The notes under the pieces are model-generated. The model made no database searches and was not told the origin of the DNA. It saw nothing but the letters and a program-made list of their open reading frames with translations. This document shows, one piece after another, positions 18,616 to 27,639 of a DNA stretch of 64,000 nucleotides. The stretch's first letter is position 1. The number at the start of each line of letters is the position of its first letter. The translations under genes were made by a program, and so were the position numbers. Origin of the DNA: Cyclobacteriaceae bacterium (GTDB lineage: Bacteria; Bacteroidota; Bacteroidia; Cytophagales; Cyclobacteriaceae); assembly GCA_016787645.1 (NCBI GenBank), contig JAEUUF010000015.1, positions 186,001 to 250,000 of the forward strand, in the 5' to 3' direction.

Positions 18616-18903
18616 TCAGTCGATTACCTTGGGAACGAGGAAGTGCGTTTCATTGTGCCGCGGCGCACGCGCGAGGGCCTCTTCCCGCGAAAGGGTTACC
18701 GCGGGAACATCGGCACGGAAAATATTGACTTCCTGGCTCATGGTCGTCAAGGGTTCCACGCCTTCCGTGTTCACTTCACGGAGTTGCTCCACCCAGGTCA
18801 CTATTTCTGTCATGTCCGCCATCATTCGCCCGGCCTCCGCATCGTCAAAATGGAGTCGCGCGAGGTGAGCGATTTTATCCAGCGTTTCCCGGTTTATTTC
18901 CAT
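18616..18903 (-). CDS. gatC: Asp-tRNA(Asn)/Glu-tRNA(Gln) amidotransferase subunit C
   Basis: A 95-aa protein of the usual GatC size. IAHLARLHF, MTEIVTWVEQLREVNTEGVEP and the C-terminal HFLVPKVID are conserved GatC blocks. GatC holds together the GatA and GatB subunits that amidate misacylated Glu-tRNA(Gln) or Asp-tRNA(Asn). gatA and gatB are not in this window. Its start codon lies inside plsC: the two reading frames overlap by 29 bases, which points to translational coupling. Confidence 0.93.
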   Translation of the reverse strand: MEINRETLDKIAHLARLHFDDAEAGRMMADMTEIVTWVEQLREVNTEGVEPLTTMSQEVNIFRADVPAVTLSREEALARAPRHNETHFLVPKVID

Positions 18904-19618
18904 GTGCCTTCAGCTCGTTGTCAATTACAGTATACACCCGGTCCATCAGCTGGTTCATGTCCGCCAGGGTCATGCCGGCGGTGGAGACAGGTTCGTGAAA
19001 GATTACCTCCACCACACCGAGCCTGACCAGGAATTCGTGTGGAGGCAAAATTATCCAATTGTTGGGTATGGTGACGGGAACAATTGGGATTTGTTTCTCA
19101 ATGGCCAGCCGGAATGGACCCTCCTTGAACGGCGCCAACTCCGGAGGATAGGCAGAAAAAATTCCTCCTTCCGGGTAGATCACGATGCTTTTGCCTTCAT
19201 CAAGCGCCTGGCCCGATTTCACATACGTGCTGTACTTGCTGCGGAGGCGGGAGCGATCTACGGTAATATGCAGACGGCTGTACATCCAGCCGAACACCGG
19301 GATGTTCTCCATGCTGCTCTTGCCCACAAAAATGCTGTCGATCGGGTTGAGCCCCATCGTCGGAATGTCGAGGTAAGAAAAGTGGTTGGGACAGAAGATA
19401 TAACTGCGCAATGGATTCAGGGGTGCCCGCACCTTCACGCGATAGCCAAGAAAGCAAAACAGCAATGTTCCCTTTGCCCAGATCCGATTTAGTTTGCCAG
19501 TCCAATGATGGAGTTTCGGGTAATAAATAGGAACAAGAAAAAAGGGCAGCAAAACGGCAAAACACAGCATGAAGCCAAGCAGACCCCAGATGGTGTGAAT
19601 TCTTCGGAGGAACTTCAT
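18875..19618 (-). CDS. plsC: 1-acyl-sn-glycerol-3-phosphate acyltransferase
   Basis: The 247-aa product has an N-terminal membrane segment (LLGFMLCFAVLLPFFLVPI), then the acyltransferase motifs: NHFSYLD (the HX4D catalytic motif; family consensus NHxSxxD), VGKSSMENIPVFGWM, and YPEGGIFS (glycerophosphate binding). It acylates lysophosphatidic acid to phosphatidic acid at the inner membrane in phospholipid synthesis. Length is normal. The gene overlaps gatC by 29 bases and starts 28 bases downstream of the M24 peptidase gene. Confidence 0.88.
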   Translation of the reverse strand: MKFLRRIHTIWGLLGFMLCFAVLLPFFLVPIYYPKLHHWTGKLNRIWAKGTLLFCFLGYRVKVRAPLNPLRSYIFCPNHFSYLDIPTMGLNPIDSIFVGKSSMENIPVFGWMYSRLHITVDRSRLRSKYSTYVKSGQALDEGKSIVIYPEGGIFSAYPPELAPFKEGPFRLAIEKQIPIVPVTIPNNWIILPPHEFLVRLGVVEVIFHEPVSTAGMTLADMNQLMDRVYTVIDNELKAHGNKPGNAG

Positions 19619-19646
19619 GGATGCGTGCCGTCCCGGGCCGGTAAGT

Positions 19647-20975
19647 TTATTTCGCGTTGGCGATCTGTCTTGGAATAAGAATCAATTCGCGTTGGCGGCC
19701 GTCGATGTATCGGAAACCGTTCGCATCAAAGAAGCCGTCCTCTTCCAGTTGAATGCGTATTTCTTTCTTCCATTCGGCGATCGGGACCGAGCAGTTTAAC
19801 TCAATGGAATAGGCGGTATTCAAATGCATGGGGTAATCACCTGTGTGAGGAACCCCACCTTGCATGTCCCACATTCCGATCGTGGTTCCTGAAGCATGAC
19901 CGTGCAGGCCGATGGGGTGCGTGTAAATGGAAGGGGTGATGCCATTGTCAATCGCTTGCTTGCGCGCATCTGCCAGAATCTGGTTGCCGGTCTTACCTTC
20001 TTTGAAGTTGCCGGTCAGGTAATCTTGCAGGGTGTTGTCCTTCGCGAAAGCTTCTTGCAGGTACTTGGGTGCTTCCGTTTCACCGGTGCGCAAAATGTAC
20101 GCGTGTTGCTGGGTGTCGGTATTGAGCCGGAGATAGGTGATGCCGAAGTCCACGTGCAGCAAGTCGCCCGGTAAAATCACCAGCGGTTGCGGGCGCTTCG
20201 AGGTGATGGCCTCTGGTTCATTGCGCTGAATGGAAACCGAAGTGTGAAACCAGGTATCCAGTTTTAGCTCTTTGATTTTTTCACGATACCACCACACGAC
20301 ATCTTCCGTTGTGGTTACGCCGGGCTGGATTACTTTGTCGGAGAACCCCTCCGCGATGATTTGATGCGCAATGCGGCAGATTTGTTGATAGAGAACCATT
20401 TCCTTATCCGTCCGGCTTTCCAGCCAGCTTACCGAGAGCTTCTCCGCGGTAGTAACATTTCCTTTAAATTCTTTCGGAAGCACCCGCATGAGGTTGTCGT
20501 AATCATTGGCGGTCAAACCATCGGCATGGCCGTAGTGTTCCGCTTTGTTGATCCCGATCTTCTTCGGCTTGCGGTCAGCGATAATTTTTCCCAGCTGAGC
20601 CCACTGATCTGGGTTGGCGTCCGGGTCCCAGGCCCGTTTGAATACCTTGCCCACATCATAACGGGCAACCGCGAGGTATTCCACTTCCTGCCCCGGGCCT
20701 TTGTCGAAGACAAGAAGCATGGTAGTTCGGCGAGCGGCCAGCCACGTGGCCGGGAGCATAGTTTTGAGAACAGGATCTTCGTTGTTCTCGCGCGAAATCA
20801 ATACCCACATATCAAATCCTTCGCGGCGCATCAGGGAAGGCAAGAGTTGCCGAAGGCGGTCTTCCAGGATTTCATCAATCACTTTGGCCTGCTCCCGTTG
20901 ACTAAGGATCACGGGGTACTGGGCTCGGCTCGTAAATAAGGAAAGTGAAAGGGCGAGGGTGAAAAGGAACTTCAT
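19647..20975 (-). CDS. Secreted M24-family aminopeptidase (Xaa-Pro peptidase-like)
   Basis: The 442-aa product has a signal peptide (FLFTLALSLSLFTSRAQ). The C-terminal half is a pita-bread metallopeptidase with all five expected ligands: the aspartates in HVDFGI and LNTDTQQH, the histidine in PIGLHGHASG, and the glutamates in YSIELN and IQLEED. The N-terminal half is the creatinase/prolidase-like domain. The family removes N-terminal residues next to proline; export suggests periplasmic peptide degradation. A TAACTTTG box lies just before it, overlapping the stop of the thioesterase gene. Confidence 0.88.
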   Translation of the reverse strand: MKFLFTLALSLSLFTSRAQYPVILSQREQAKVIDEILEDRLRQLLPSLMRREGFDMWVLISRENNEDPVLKTMLPATWLAARRTTMLLVFDKGPGQEVEYLAVARYDVGKVFKRAWDPDANPDQWAQLGKIIADRKPKKIGINKAEHYGHADGLTANDYDNLMRVLPKEFKGNVTTAEKLSVSWLESRTDKEMVLYQQICRIAHQIIAEGFSDKVIQPGVTTTEDVVWWYREKIKELKLDTWFHTSVSIQRNEPEAITSKRPQPLVILPGDLLHVDFGITYLRLNTDTQQHAYILRTGETEAPKYLQEAFAKDNTLQDYLTGNFKEGKTGNQILADARKQAIDNGITPSIYTHPIGLHGHASGTTIGMWDMQGGVPHTGDYPMHLNTAYSIELNCSVPIAEWKKEIRIQLEEDGFFDANGFRYIDGRQRELILIPRQIANAK

Positions 20976-20996
20976 AAGGCAAGGTGAGGGTTAGAT

Positions 20997-21004
20997 CAAA
21001 GTTA
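20997..21004 (-). promoter_or_regulatory. Candidate -7 element for the M24 peptidase gene
   Basis: Reads TAACTTTG on the minus strand, matching TAnnTTTG, 22 bases before the start codon at 20975. It overlaps the stop codon of the upstream thioesterase gene. No clear -33 element. Confidence 0.35.
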
Positions 21005-21556
21005 TTTCCAGGCGAGGATGCAGCGCTCATCTTTTAGTAATTCGGCCGCCCTGGCCATGTCAATATGAGAACGGGCATCCGACATCTGTTCTTTCATCGC
21101 CGTTTTGATTTTGCGGGCGTTTACCGTTTCAATAAAGCGTTTGACATCCTCCTTGGTTTCCAGGATCAGCTTGGGAACGACCATCGGCTTTTCGTGGTCA
21201 TCTTTCGCCACCATAGTGAAGAAAGAGGAATTGGTGTGCTTCACAGCATTCGTCTTCACATTCAGCGCCTCCACCCGGATACCGACTACGAGGGAGGTCC
21301 TTCCCACATAATTGACAGAAGCGTGCATGGAGACCAGCTCGCCAACTTCTACGGGTTCCAGGAATTCAACATTATCCACAGAAACGGTCACGCAGTAACT
21401 CCCGGCGTGCTTGGTGGCGCAGGCATAGGCCACCTTGTCCATGAGTGAAAGCAAGATGCCTCCGTGAATCTTACCTCCGAAATTGGCATACGAGGGGACC
21501 ATCAGTTCCGTGATGGTCGTCTGGGAATGACGGACGGGACGGGCAAGTTCGGTCAT
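21002..21556 (-). CDS. Acyl-CoA thioesterase, hotdog fold
   Basis: A 184-aa protein. ANFGGKIHGGILLSLMDKVA is the conserved hotdog helix region of the YciA/BFIT-type acyl-CoA thioesterases, followed by VDNVEFLEPVEVGE and VGRTSLVVGIRVEA. It hydrolyses acyl-CoA to free fatty acid and CoA in the cytoplasm. The C-terminal 40 residues are an added charged helical region. It lies 50 bases downstream of the MATE gene and 26 bases upstream of the M24 gene. Confidence 0.88.
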   Translation of the reverse strand: MTELARPVRHSQTTITELMVPSYANFGGKIHGGILLSLMDKVAYACATKHAGSYCVTVSVDNVEFLEPVEVGELVSMHASVNYVGRTSLVVGIRVEALNVKTNAVKHTNSSFFTMVAKDDHEKPMVVPKLILETKEDVKRFIETVNARKIKTAMKEQMSDARSHIDMARAAELLKDERCILAWK

Positions 21557-21606
21557 GGTTCAGGGTGGGTGAAGGTACGCCTTGCCATCGAAATAAAGCA
21601 ACTGCG

Positions 21607-22947
21607 TTACAGGGGCTTTCGCGAAAGGTAATTGAAGCGCCAAACCATGGCGGCAGCGGTCAGCGTAAGGCCAAGCAATAGGCCCGACCATATTCCCAAG
21701 GCACCAAAACCCAGGGGAAAGGCAAATAAGTAGCCCAAAGGCAAAGCAATGATCCAATAGGCCACAAAGATCAGGAGCGAGGGCAACTTTACATCTTGTA
21801 GTCCGCGAAGGGCTCCGGCGCAAACTACTTGCATTCCATCCGATAGTTGGAAGAATCCGGCAATAACCATCAATGGAGCCGCAATAGAGATGACGGTAGG
21901 ATCATTGATGTAAAGGCTTGGCAGAAAATTCTTTCCGGTGATGAAAGCGATTGCCCACAACAACATGATCCCGATGCCCAGGCCGATGAGGGTGAATCCC
22001 GCTCTTCGTACGGCGATGCCGTCGCGGCGCCCCAGGAAAGTTCCGACGCGGATGGTTGCCGCCGCTCCAAGTCCTGAGGTGGTCATGTAACTCACCGTGG
22101 CCAGGTTGATGGCAATTTGGTGTGCGGCGAGGGTATTGGCCCCCAGCCAACCCATCATGATCGCAGAAAATCCAAAGGCAGCGGCCTCGAAAATGAATTG
22201 TGCCCCGGCCGGCAGCCCGATGTGCAACATTCGGTTGATCAGCTCACGGGAGTAATTGCCGAAAGCAAGGCCATGACGGTAAGCGACGAAGGAGCGATTG
22301 AAGTAAACATACGAGCCCATCCAAACGGCCATGACCACCCGCGCAATGAAGGTCGCCCAACCCGCGCCGAGCAATCCCATCTCAGGGAAAATCCAAATAC
22401 CATAGATGAGTACATAGTTGAGTACAATGTTGACCAGGTTACTCACGATCATGATCACCATCGCCATACGAGTCTTGTGAAGACCTTCCGCAAATTGCCG
22501 GAAAGTTTGAAAGACCATCGTGGGAATGATGGAGTACGTGATAACAAGAAGGTAAGGAATGGCCAGCTCTACCACGTCCGCGGGCTGTCCGATGTGATGG
22601 AGAACATCTTGTCCAACCAGGACGAGGGCAACCAACAGAAAGGCAGTAACGAGATTGATGATTATCCCGTGCCTCAAGGCGTTCATGATGCGATCGTTGT
22701 CTTCAGCACCCGCAGCTTCAGCGACGAGCGGGGTGATGGCGTAGGACACACCGATGCCAAAGAAGAGCAGTACGCCAAAGAAACTGTTGGCCAGCGATGA
22801 GGCGGCCAACGGCACCGCGCCGGTCCACCCGATCATGACGCTATCGGCCACGCCCGTCATCACCTGTCCCAGCATGCTGATCATGACCGGGTAGGCGAGG
22901 AGGAAGCTGGTACGGGCTTCGGCGCGATAGGACGAGAGGCTTGCCAC
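21607..22947 (-). CDS. MATE family efflux transporter
   Basis: The 446-aa protein has twelve predicted membrane segments in two related halves, typical of NorM-type MATE transporters. The first helix region TSFLLAYPVMISMLGQVMTG and the GWTGAVPLAASSLANS stretch are family features, as is GLGAAATIRVGTFLGRRDG in the second half. It would export cationic drugs or metabolites using a Na+ or H+ gradient. The start ATG at 22947 is in good agreement with the family N-terminus. Confidence 0.9.
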   Translation of the reverse strand: MASLSSYRAEARTSFLLAYPVMISMLGQVMTGVADSVMIGWTGAVPLAASSLANSFFGVLLFFGIGVSYAITPLVAEAAGAEDNDRIMNALRHGIIINLVTAFLLVALVLVGQDVLHHIGQPADVVELAIPYLLVITYSIIPTMVFQTFRQFAEGLHKTRMAMVIMIVSNLVNIVLNYVLIYGIWIFPEMGLLGAGWATFIARVVMAVWMGSYVYFNRSFVAYRHGLAFGNYSRELINRMLHIGLPAGAQFIFEAAAFGFSAIMMGWLGANTLAAHQIAINLATVSYMTTSGLGAAATIRVGTFLGRRDGIAVRRAGFTLIGLGIGIMLLWAIAFITGKNFLPSLYINDPTVISIAAPLMVIAGFFQLSDGMQVVCAGALRGLQDVKLPSLLIFVAYWIIALPLGYLFAFPLGFGALGIWSGLLLGLTLTAAAMVWRFNYLSRKPL

Positions 22948-23001
22948 TGGGTGCTTGGCGCTGGGTTTGGGGAAGGTAAGTTACAAGTTGCAGCGTTTTG
23001 G

Positions 23002-23583
23002 CTATCGGTTGGCAAGATGCACAGCTACCCGCAACAACCCAATTACACTCATGCTGTCCGTGATTTTGCCGGTTAGCACCATCTCAAGTGCATCTTTGAA
23101 TGGGAGCTTCATGACTTTCAGGTCTGCTTCCGTCTCTTCAAGGGCATTTTTTCCGGCAGTCAGATCTTCCGCCAGGTAGATAAATCCTTCTTCGTCCGTT
23201 ACCGAGTTGGACAGGTGGACACGATGGAGAAGGGTCCACCGGCTTGCCGAGAATCCGGTCTCCTCCTGCAGTTCACGCTTGGCCGACGCGAGGGGGTCGA
23301 GATCCAGTGCGCCTCCGCCTTCGGGAATCTCCCAACTCCACTCGTTGAGGGTGTAGCGGAACTGGCCAACGAGGTAGGTGTTGCCTTCAGCGTCCATCGG
23401 GACAATACCGATGGCTTTGTTCTTGAAATGAACCTTCCCATAAATTCCGGGCTTGCCCGAGGGGTTGATCACCTGATGTTCCGAAAGGCTGATCCAGTGG
23501 TTATCATAAACCTCCCGGCTCGATAGGGTCGTCCAGGGATTATTTTTTGGATTGTCCACAGTTTCTGGGTTATTGAAAAACAA
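23002..23583 (-). CDS. NUDIX hydrolase (ADP-ribose pyrophosphatase-like)
   Basis: The product has up to 193 aa. The NUDIX box runs from [16 protein letters not shown] to LQEETGF, with the REXXEE glutamates that bind Mg2+. [19 protein letters not shown] before it is typical of ADP-sugar pyrophosphatases. No ATG is available near the N-terminus: the start is the TTG at 23583 or the GTG at 23559, the latter closer to family length. It cleaves a nucleoside diphosphate linked to another group, such as ADP-ribose. It diverges from rnhB with about 50 bases between. Confidence 0.85.
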   Translation of the reverse strand: MFFNNPETVDNPKNNPWTTLSSREVYDNHWISLSEHQVINPSGKPGIYGKVHFKNKAIGIVPMDAEGNTYLVGQFRYTLNEWSWEIPEGGGALDLDPLASAKRELQEETGFSASRWTLLHRVHLSNSVTDEEGFIYLAEDLTAGKNALEETEADLKVMKLPFKDALEMVLTGKITDSMSVIGLLRVAVHLANR

Positions 23584-23633
23584 AAAACGACATAATCATC
23601 GAACTTTGCTCCCAATGGTTAAACGGTCTGCCC

Positions 23634-24239
23634 GTGCTTAAATCCTCCTATACGCATGACATGGTCGAGGCGGGCTGCGATGAAGCAGGACGGGGTTGCC
23701 TGGCAGGACCCGTAGTAGCGGCGGCGGTAATCCTCCCCAAGTCGTATCGGCACCCGTTGCTCAATGATTCCAAGCAACTCACCCATGAGGAGCGTCTGGA
23801 GGTACGGGAGGATATCCTTCGTGATGCGCTGGCGTGGGGTGTGGCGGAAGCAAGCCACACGGAAATCGACGATATCAATATTCTCAACGCTTCATACAAG
23901 GCCATGCACCGGGCAGTGGAAAAACTGGCCCTTCGTCCCGAGATGCTGCTCATCGACGGGAACCGGTTCCGGCCTGCGCTTGACCTTCCTTATCAATGTA
24001 TCGTGAAAGGAGACGCATTGTATTTCTCCATCGCGGCTGCCTCGGTGCTGGCCAAAACGCATCGCGATGCGCTTATGGAGCAATTGGCGCTTGAATGTCC
24101 TGGGTATGGCTGGGAGCATAACAAGGGCTACCCGACCCCGGAGCACCGCGATGGCATTCGCGCCCTGGGCATTAGCCCCTACCATCGTAAGACCTTCCAA
24201 CTATTACCCAGCCAACTGGAATTATTTGACCAGGACTGA
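23634..24239 (+). CDS. rnhB: Ribonuclease HII
   Basis: A 201-aa protein with a GTG start at 23634. [19 protein letters not shown] carries the first catalytic pair (Asp16, Glu17); LLIDGN supplies the next aspartate, and [14 protein letters not shown] with [14 protein letters not shown] are the RNase HII signatures. It nicks RNA in RNA-DNA hybrids, including single ribonucleotides in DNA. Length is normal. It is followed after 67 bases by the NRDE gene; that gap contains an imperfect AT-rich direct repeat. Confidence 0.95.
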   Translation: MLKSSYTHDMVEAGCDEAGRGCLAGPVVAAAVILPKSYRHPLLNDSKQLTHEERLEVREDILRDALAWGVAEASHTEIDDINILNASYKAMHRAVEKLALRPEMLLIDGNRFRPALDLPYQCIVKGDALYFSIAAASVLAKTHRDALMEQLALECPGYGWEHNKGYPTPEHRDGIRALGISPYHRKTFQLLPSQLELFDQD

Positions 24240-24261
24240 TTGTTACCAAGGCTCTCCCAAT

Positions 24262-24298
24262 CTTTAACCTTAAACTTTGAACCTTGTACTTTGAACTT
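24262..24298. repeat. Imperfect AT-rich short direct repeat
   Basis: The rnhB-NRDE gap contains successive ACTTTGAACCTTGT and ACTTTGAACTTTTT units. Nothing else is seen in the 67-base gap. It may be a slipped-strand repeat or a remnant of a dispersed AT-rich family. Confidence 0.4.
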
Positions 24299-24306
24299 TT
24301 TGCCTG

Positions 24307-25071
24307 ATGTGCCTGATCTTCTTTTCCGTTAATCACCATCCCCGGTATAGACTGGTTATCGCGGGCAATCGGGATGAATTTTATAAGCGAAAAACCGCCC
24401 CAGCTGATTTCTGGCCGGAGGCGCCTCATGTATTGGCTGGCAGAGACCTGGAAGCCAACGGCACTTGGCTTGGTATCTCGCGCAAAGGACAGGTTAGCTT
24501 GCTTACCAATTTCCGAGATCCGAAGAATATAAATCCGGCGGCACCCTCCCGGGGACACCTGGTTTCGGACTTTCTGTTGGGTGATGCCGATGGAATGGAC
24601 TATATCCACAAGGTGGAGCAGATCGGCAACCGCTACAATGGATTTAACCTTATCGCAGGAACACCGGGCAGCCTGTGGTACTATTCAAACTACGGTTCGG
24701 GTGTGCAACAGGTACCCGTGGGTATCCATGGGTTGAGTAATCACTTGATTAATACGCCCTGGCCAAAAGTCGTGAACGGCAAGAAACAGTTCGAGGCCCA
24801 CCTGAATGCCAACACCATTGAACCGGAACAACTGCTGGACTTTCTATATGATGATCGCGTTGCTTCGGATGATCAGCTTCCGGATACCGGCGTTGGCCTT
24901 GAGCGTGAGCGCATGCTTTCTTCCATGTTCATTAAAAGCCCGGAATATGGTTCACGATCTTCCACGGTTATCCTCGTAGACCACAACAATCATGTTCAGT
25001 TTGTCGAACGTGTTTATGACCTGGCTACCTTTGCGCACACCACACGGTCGTTTGAATTTGATGTGGATTGA
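24307..25071 (+). CDS. NRDE (TANGO2-like) family protein
   Basis: A 254-aa protein beginning MCLIFF, with Cys2 placed as in the TANGO2 family, which shows an Ntn-hydrolase-like layout. GNRDEFY at residues 20-26 is the diagnostic NRDE motif, followed by WPEAPHVLAGRDLEANGTW and LLTNFRDP. YGSRSSTVILVD near the end is also conserved. The family is cytoplasmic; its biochemical role in bacteria is not settled (the eukaryotic homologue is tied to heme or lipid handling). An alpha/beta hydrolase gene starts 10 bases downstream. Confidence 0.88.
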   Translation: MCLIFFSVNHHPRYRLVIAGNRDEFYKRKTAPADFWPEAPHVLAGRDLEANGTWLGISRKGQVSLLTNFRDPKNINPAAPSRGHLVSDFLLGDADGMDYIHKVEQIGNRYNGFNLIAGTPGSLWYYSNYGSGVQQVPVGIHGLSNHLINTPWPKVVNGKKQFEAHLNANTIEPEQLLDFLYDDRVASDDQLPDTGVGLERERMLSSMFIKSPEYGSRSSTVILVDHNNHVQFVERVYDLATFAHTTRSFEFDVD

Positions 25072-25081
25072 ATAGCGCGGT

Positions 25082-25942
25082 ATGAAGCAAAAGAAACAAA
25101 GGAACGTCCCACTGTTGTTGCGTATCGTCAGGTTCCTTTTTCCGGTCCTTGAGCGTGTTGCCCCATTTATGGCCGACCGGATCTTCCGGATGGTTTTCTA
25201 TGTTCCGCTTCGCTACCCGTTCCCCGAAAAAGAACAAGAGGTGGCAAATCAAGGCAACGAGTTTTCTCTTTCAGTAGGAGAAAAAACCATACGGGGTCGG
25301 CAATGGGGCGATCCTGCCAGACCGTACATCTTCCTGGTACACGGCTGGGCAGGTCGGGCCACTCAGTTCAGGAAATTTATTCCGCCATTGCTGGAAAAGG
25401 GTTACTCCATCATTGGCCCCGATGGACCTGCTCATGGCCGCTCGGAAGGCAGAGTTACTTCCATACCGGAGTTCCACGAGATGTTTAAGTCGATCTTTCA
25501 GAAATTTGGTGAACCGGCGGGCATCATCACGCATTCCTTCGGGGGTGCGGCCATGCTCTATTCGGCGATGAATGGGCTGCCAGTACGGAAACTGGTAAAC
25601 ATCGCCAGTCCTTCTATCGGCGACGAAATTTTGAAGACCTTCCTTCGTGCCATCAACGGCTCGTGGTCATCGGCCGAGCGTTTCAAAAAGTATGTCATAC
25701 GCAGGACGGGCAAACCCTTCGAGGAATTCACCGCGTGCTATGCCGTCCAGCACCTTCCGGCTCCGATCGATTTGCTGGTGATCAACGACACCGAAGACAC
25801 CGATGTGGTATTCCGCAGCGCTGAGGAGCTGCTGAAAGTGTATCCGTCGGCGACACTTTACAAGACCACCGGCCTGGGTCATACCCGGATTCTTAAAGAT
25901 GAGCAGGTGATTGCCCGGACCATCGAGTTCATTAGCCGTTGA
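25082..25942 (+). CDS. Alpha/beta hydrolase
   Basis: A 286-aa protein. FLVHGWAGRATQF is the oxyanion-hole HG region; ITHSFGG holds the nucleophile Ser152. A late aspartate pair in INDTEDTDV and the histidine of GLGHTRIL complete the triad. The first about 40 residues are basic and hydrophobic and may touch the membrane. The family includes esterases, lipases and thioesterases; substrate unknown. It is likely co-transcribed with the NRDE gene (10-base gap). Confidence 0.82.
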   Translation: MKQKKQRNVPLLLRIVRFLFPVLERVAPFMADRIFRMVFYVPLRYPFPEKEQEVANQGNEFSLSVGEKTIRGRQWGDPARPYIFLVHGWAGRATQFRKFIPPLLEKGYSIIGPDGPAHGRSEGRVTSIPEFHEMFKSIFQKFGEPAGIITHSFGGAAMLYSAMNGLPVRKLVNIASPSIGDEILKTFLRAINGSWSSAERFKKYVIRRTGKPFEEFTACYAVQHLPAPIDLLVINDTEDTDVVFRSAEELLKVYPSATLYKTTGLGHTRILKDEQVIARTIEFISR

Positions 25943-25996
25943 GGTAACTTCTTGCCGACCATAGCGTCCTGAGACTGAGTGATCCTGGAATTATTG

Positions 25997-26004
25997 TACC
26001 TTTG
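25997..26004 (+). promoter_or_regulatory. Candidate -7 element for the ABC ATPase gene
   Basis: TACCTTTG, a match to TAnnTTTG, in the 156-base gap between the hydrolase and the ABC ATPase gene. It would give a leader of about 85 bases. No good -33 TTG is seen. Nothing else is recognised in the gap. Confidence 0.4.
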
Positions 26005-26098
26005 GCCCCTTCAGAAGGCCTTATTTTGAGATTTTAACAGAAAAAGTGAAACTCTGGGGCCATTCATGAGTTGAAGGTTAAAGATCGCAAGCAACAGC

Positions 26099-26830
26099 AT
26101 GGACATGGGCAAAATCATTGAAACCCACGATATCACGAAGGTTTACAAAATGGGCGACAACATTGTCAATGCCCTCCAGGGAGTTTCCATTTCCATCAAC
26201 CGAGGTGAGTACGTGGCCTTTATGGGGCCTTCGGGTTCGGGAAAGTCAACCTTGATGAATATTGTAGGTTGCCTCGATTCACCTACCAGCGGCACCTATA
26301 TCCTCAACAACCAGGTCGTTAGTGAGATGACGGAGAACGAGTTGGCGACCGTTCGCAACAAGGAAATTGGCTTTGTCTTCCAGACGTTCAACCTTTTGCC
26401 TCGAGCCACGGCACTTGAGAATGTGGCGTTACCGCTGATCTATGCGGGATATAAGAAAGACGAGCGCAACGAGATGGCGATGGCCGCCCTGGAGAGTGTC
26501 AGCCTGGCCGACCGGCATCACCACAAGCCAAACGAACTCTCCGGAGGCCAGCGGCAGCGTGTGGCCATTGCGCGGGCCTTGGTGAACAATCCGTCGATCA
26601 TCCTGGCTGATGAACCCACCGGTAACCTGGATTCCAAGACATCGCACAGCATCATGGCCCTGTTCCAGGAATTGCATGACAAAGGCAACACCATCATCAT
26701 GGTGACGCACGAGGACGACATCGCCCACTATTCTCACCGGATCATTCGCCTTCGTGACGGACTCGTGGAATGGGACCGCCCGAATGACAAAATCACACGA
26801 CACGCCGCGGATGCGGTCGCTGCTCACTGA
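26099..26830 (+). CDS. ABC transporter ATP-binding protein (MacB/LolD type)
   Basis: A 243-aa nucleotide-binding subunit. GPSGSGKS (residues 43-50) is Walker [18 protein letters not shown] is the signature, and [11 protein letters not shown] is Walker B with the D-loop. [19 protein letters not shown] and [18 protein letters not shown] match the MacB/LolD/FtsE group that powers permeases of the FtsX/MacB type. No permease gene is next to it: a beta-barrel gene follows. It is thus an orphan ATPase, and its partner must be encoded elsewhere. Confidence 0.92.
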   Translation: MDMGKIIETHDITKVYKMGDNIVNALQGVSISINRGEYVAFMGPSGSGKSTLMNIVGCLDSPTSGTYILNNQVVSEMTENELATVRNKEIGFVFQTFNLLPRATALENVALPLIYAGYKKDERNEMAMAALESVSLADRHHHKPNELSGGQRQRVAIARALVNNPSIILADEPTGNLDSKTSHSIMALFQELHDKGNTIIMVTHEDDIAHYSHRIIRLRDGLVEWDRPNDKITRHAADAVAAH

Positions 26831-26879
26831 GCATTCCCTGGTAGCTTTCAGAACCCGTTTTTTCGTAGCTTCGTAAGCT

Positions 26880-27632
26880 ATGAAGCCGAACGCAGCATTG
26901 ATCGTCCTGATTCTGCTTTCGTCCTATGGTTACGGACAGACCGAAGCCAGCTTAAGCCGATCAAAGACCTTCGTGGGATTCTATTTTTCCGGCAACCAAT
27001 CGTGGATGACAATCAACGGTGGGAATAATTCTTCAGCCGTGTTTTCTAAAGAGGCAGGCTTTGGTTTTAATACCGGATTCACACTGATTCATGAACTTTC
27101 CTCCCGGTTTTCCATTGAATCGTCCCTGGGATATGTTCGTGAGACAAACCAGAATAGTTTTCAATGGGTTAGTGTTAGTGGCGACCCTAACGCAGTTGTC
27201 TCTTATTCGGATTGGAGAAATTCATTCACCTGGCTGGAGTTGCCTGTAATTGTCAACTTTACTCTTTGGCGAAAAGGAACTCAATCGCTTTTTGTGGGTG
27301 GTGGACTTTCCACGCGCCGCCTGCTCAGCTCTGTGCTTGAAATTTCTACCCTGATGGGCAATGGCTTCATGGTGGCTTCATCCCGAACCGACATGGTGAA
27401 TGAATGGAACTTCTTCCCGACTGTTCAGGCCGGCGCCCATTTTAATATTTCAGACCAAAGTCGCCTAACGGTTGCAGTCTCCTACCAGCGAAGCATTACT
27501 AAATTGTTCAAGACTACAAACGCGCCAACCGGGGCGGTGTCACAATATGGAGATGCTGATTTCACCCAAAACGCCCTTAACCTGACTGTTGCTTATACGG
27601 TCAACTGGGATTCATTACGAAACCGCCAATAG
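26880..27632 (+). CDS. Outer-membrane beta-barrel protein
   Basis: A 250-aa product with a signal peptide (ALIVLILLSSYGYGQ). The rest is made of alternating hydrophobic strands with aromatic ends (for example TFVGFYFSGNQSWMTI, WLELPVIVNFTLW, LTVAVSYQRSI, LNLTVAYTVNW), the pattern of the small porin-family barrels of Bacteroidota. It probably lies in the outer membrane with 8-10 strands. Function unknown. It is 49 bases after the ABC ATPase gene. Confidence 0.75.
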   Translation: MKPNAALIVLILLSSYGYGQTEASLSRSKTFVGFYFSGNQSWMTINGGNNSSAVFSKEAGFGFNTGFTLIHELSSRFSIESSLGYVRETNQNSFQWVSVSGDPNAVVSYSDWRNSFTWLELPVIVNFTLWRKGTQSLFVGGGLSTRRLLSSVLEISTLMGNGFMVASSRTDMVNEWNFFPTVQAGAHFNISDQSRLTVAVSYQRSITKLFKTTNAPTGAVSQYGDADFTQNALNLTVAYTVNWDSLRNRQ

Positions 27633-27639
27633 AGCCATC

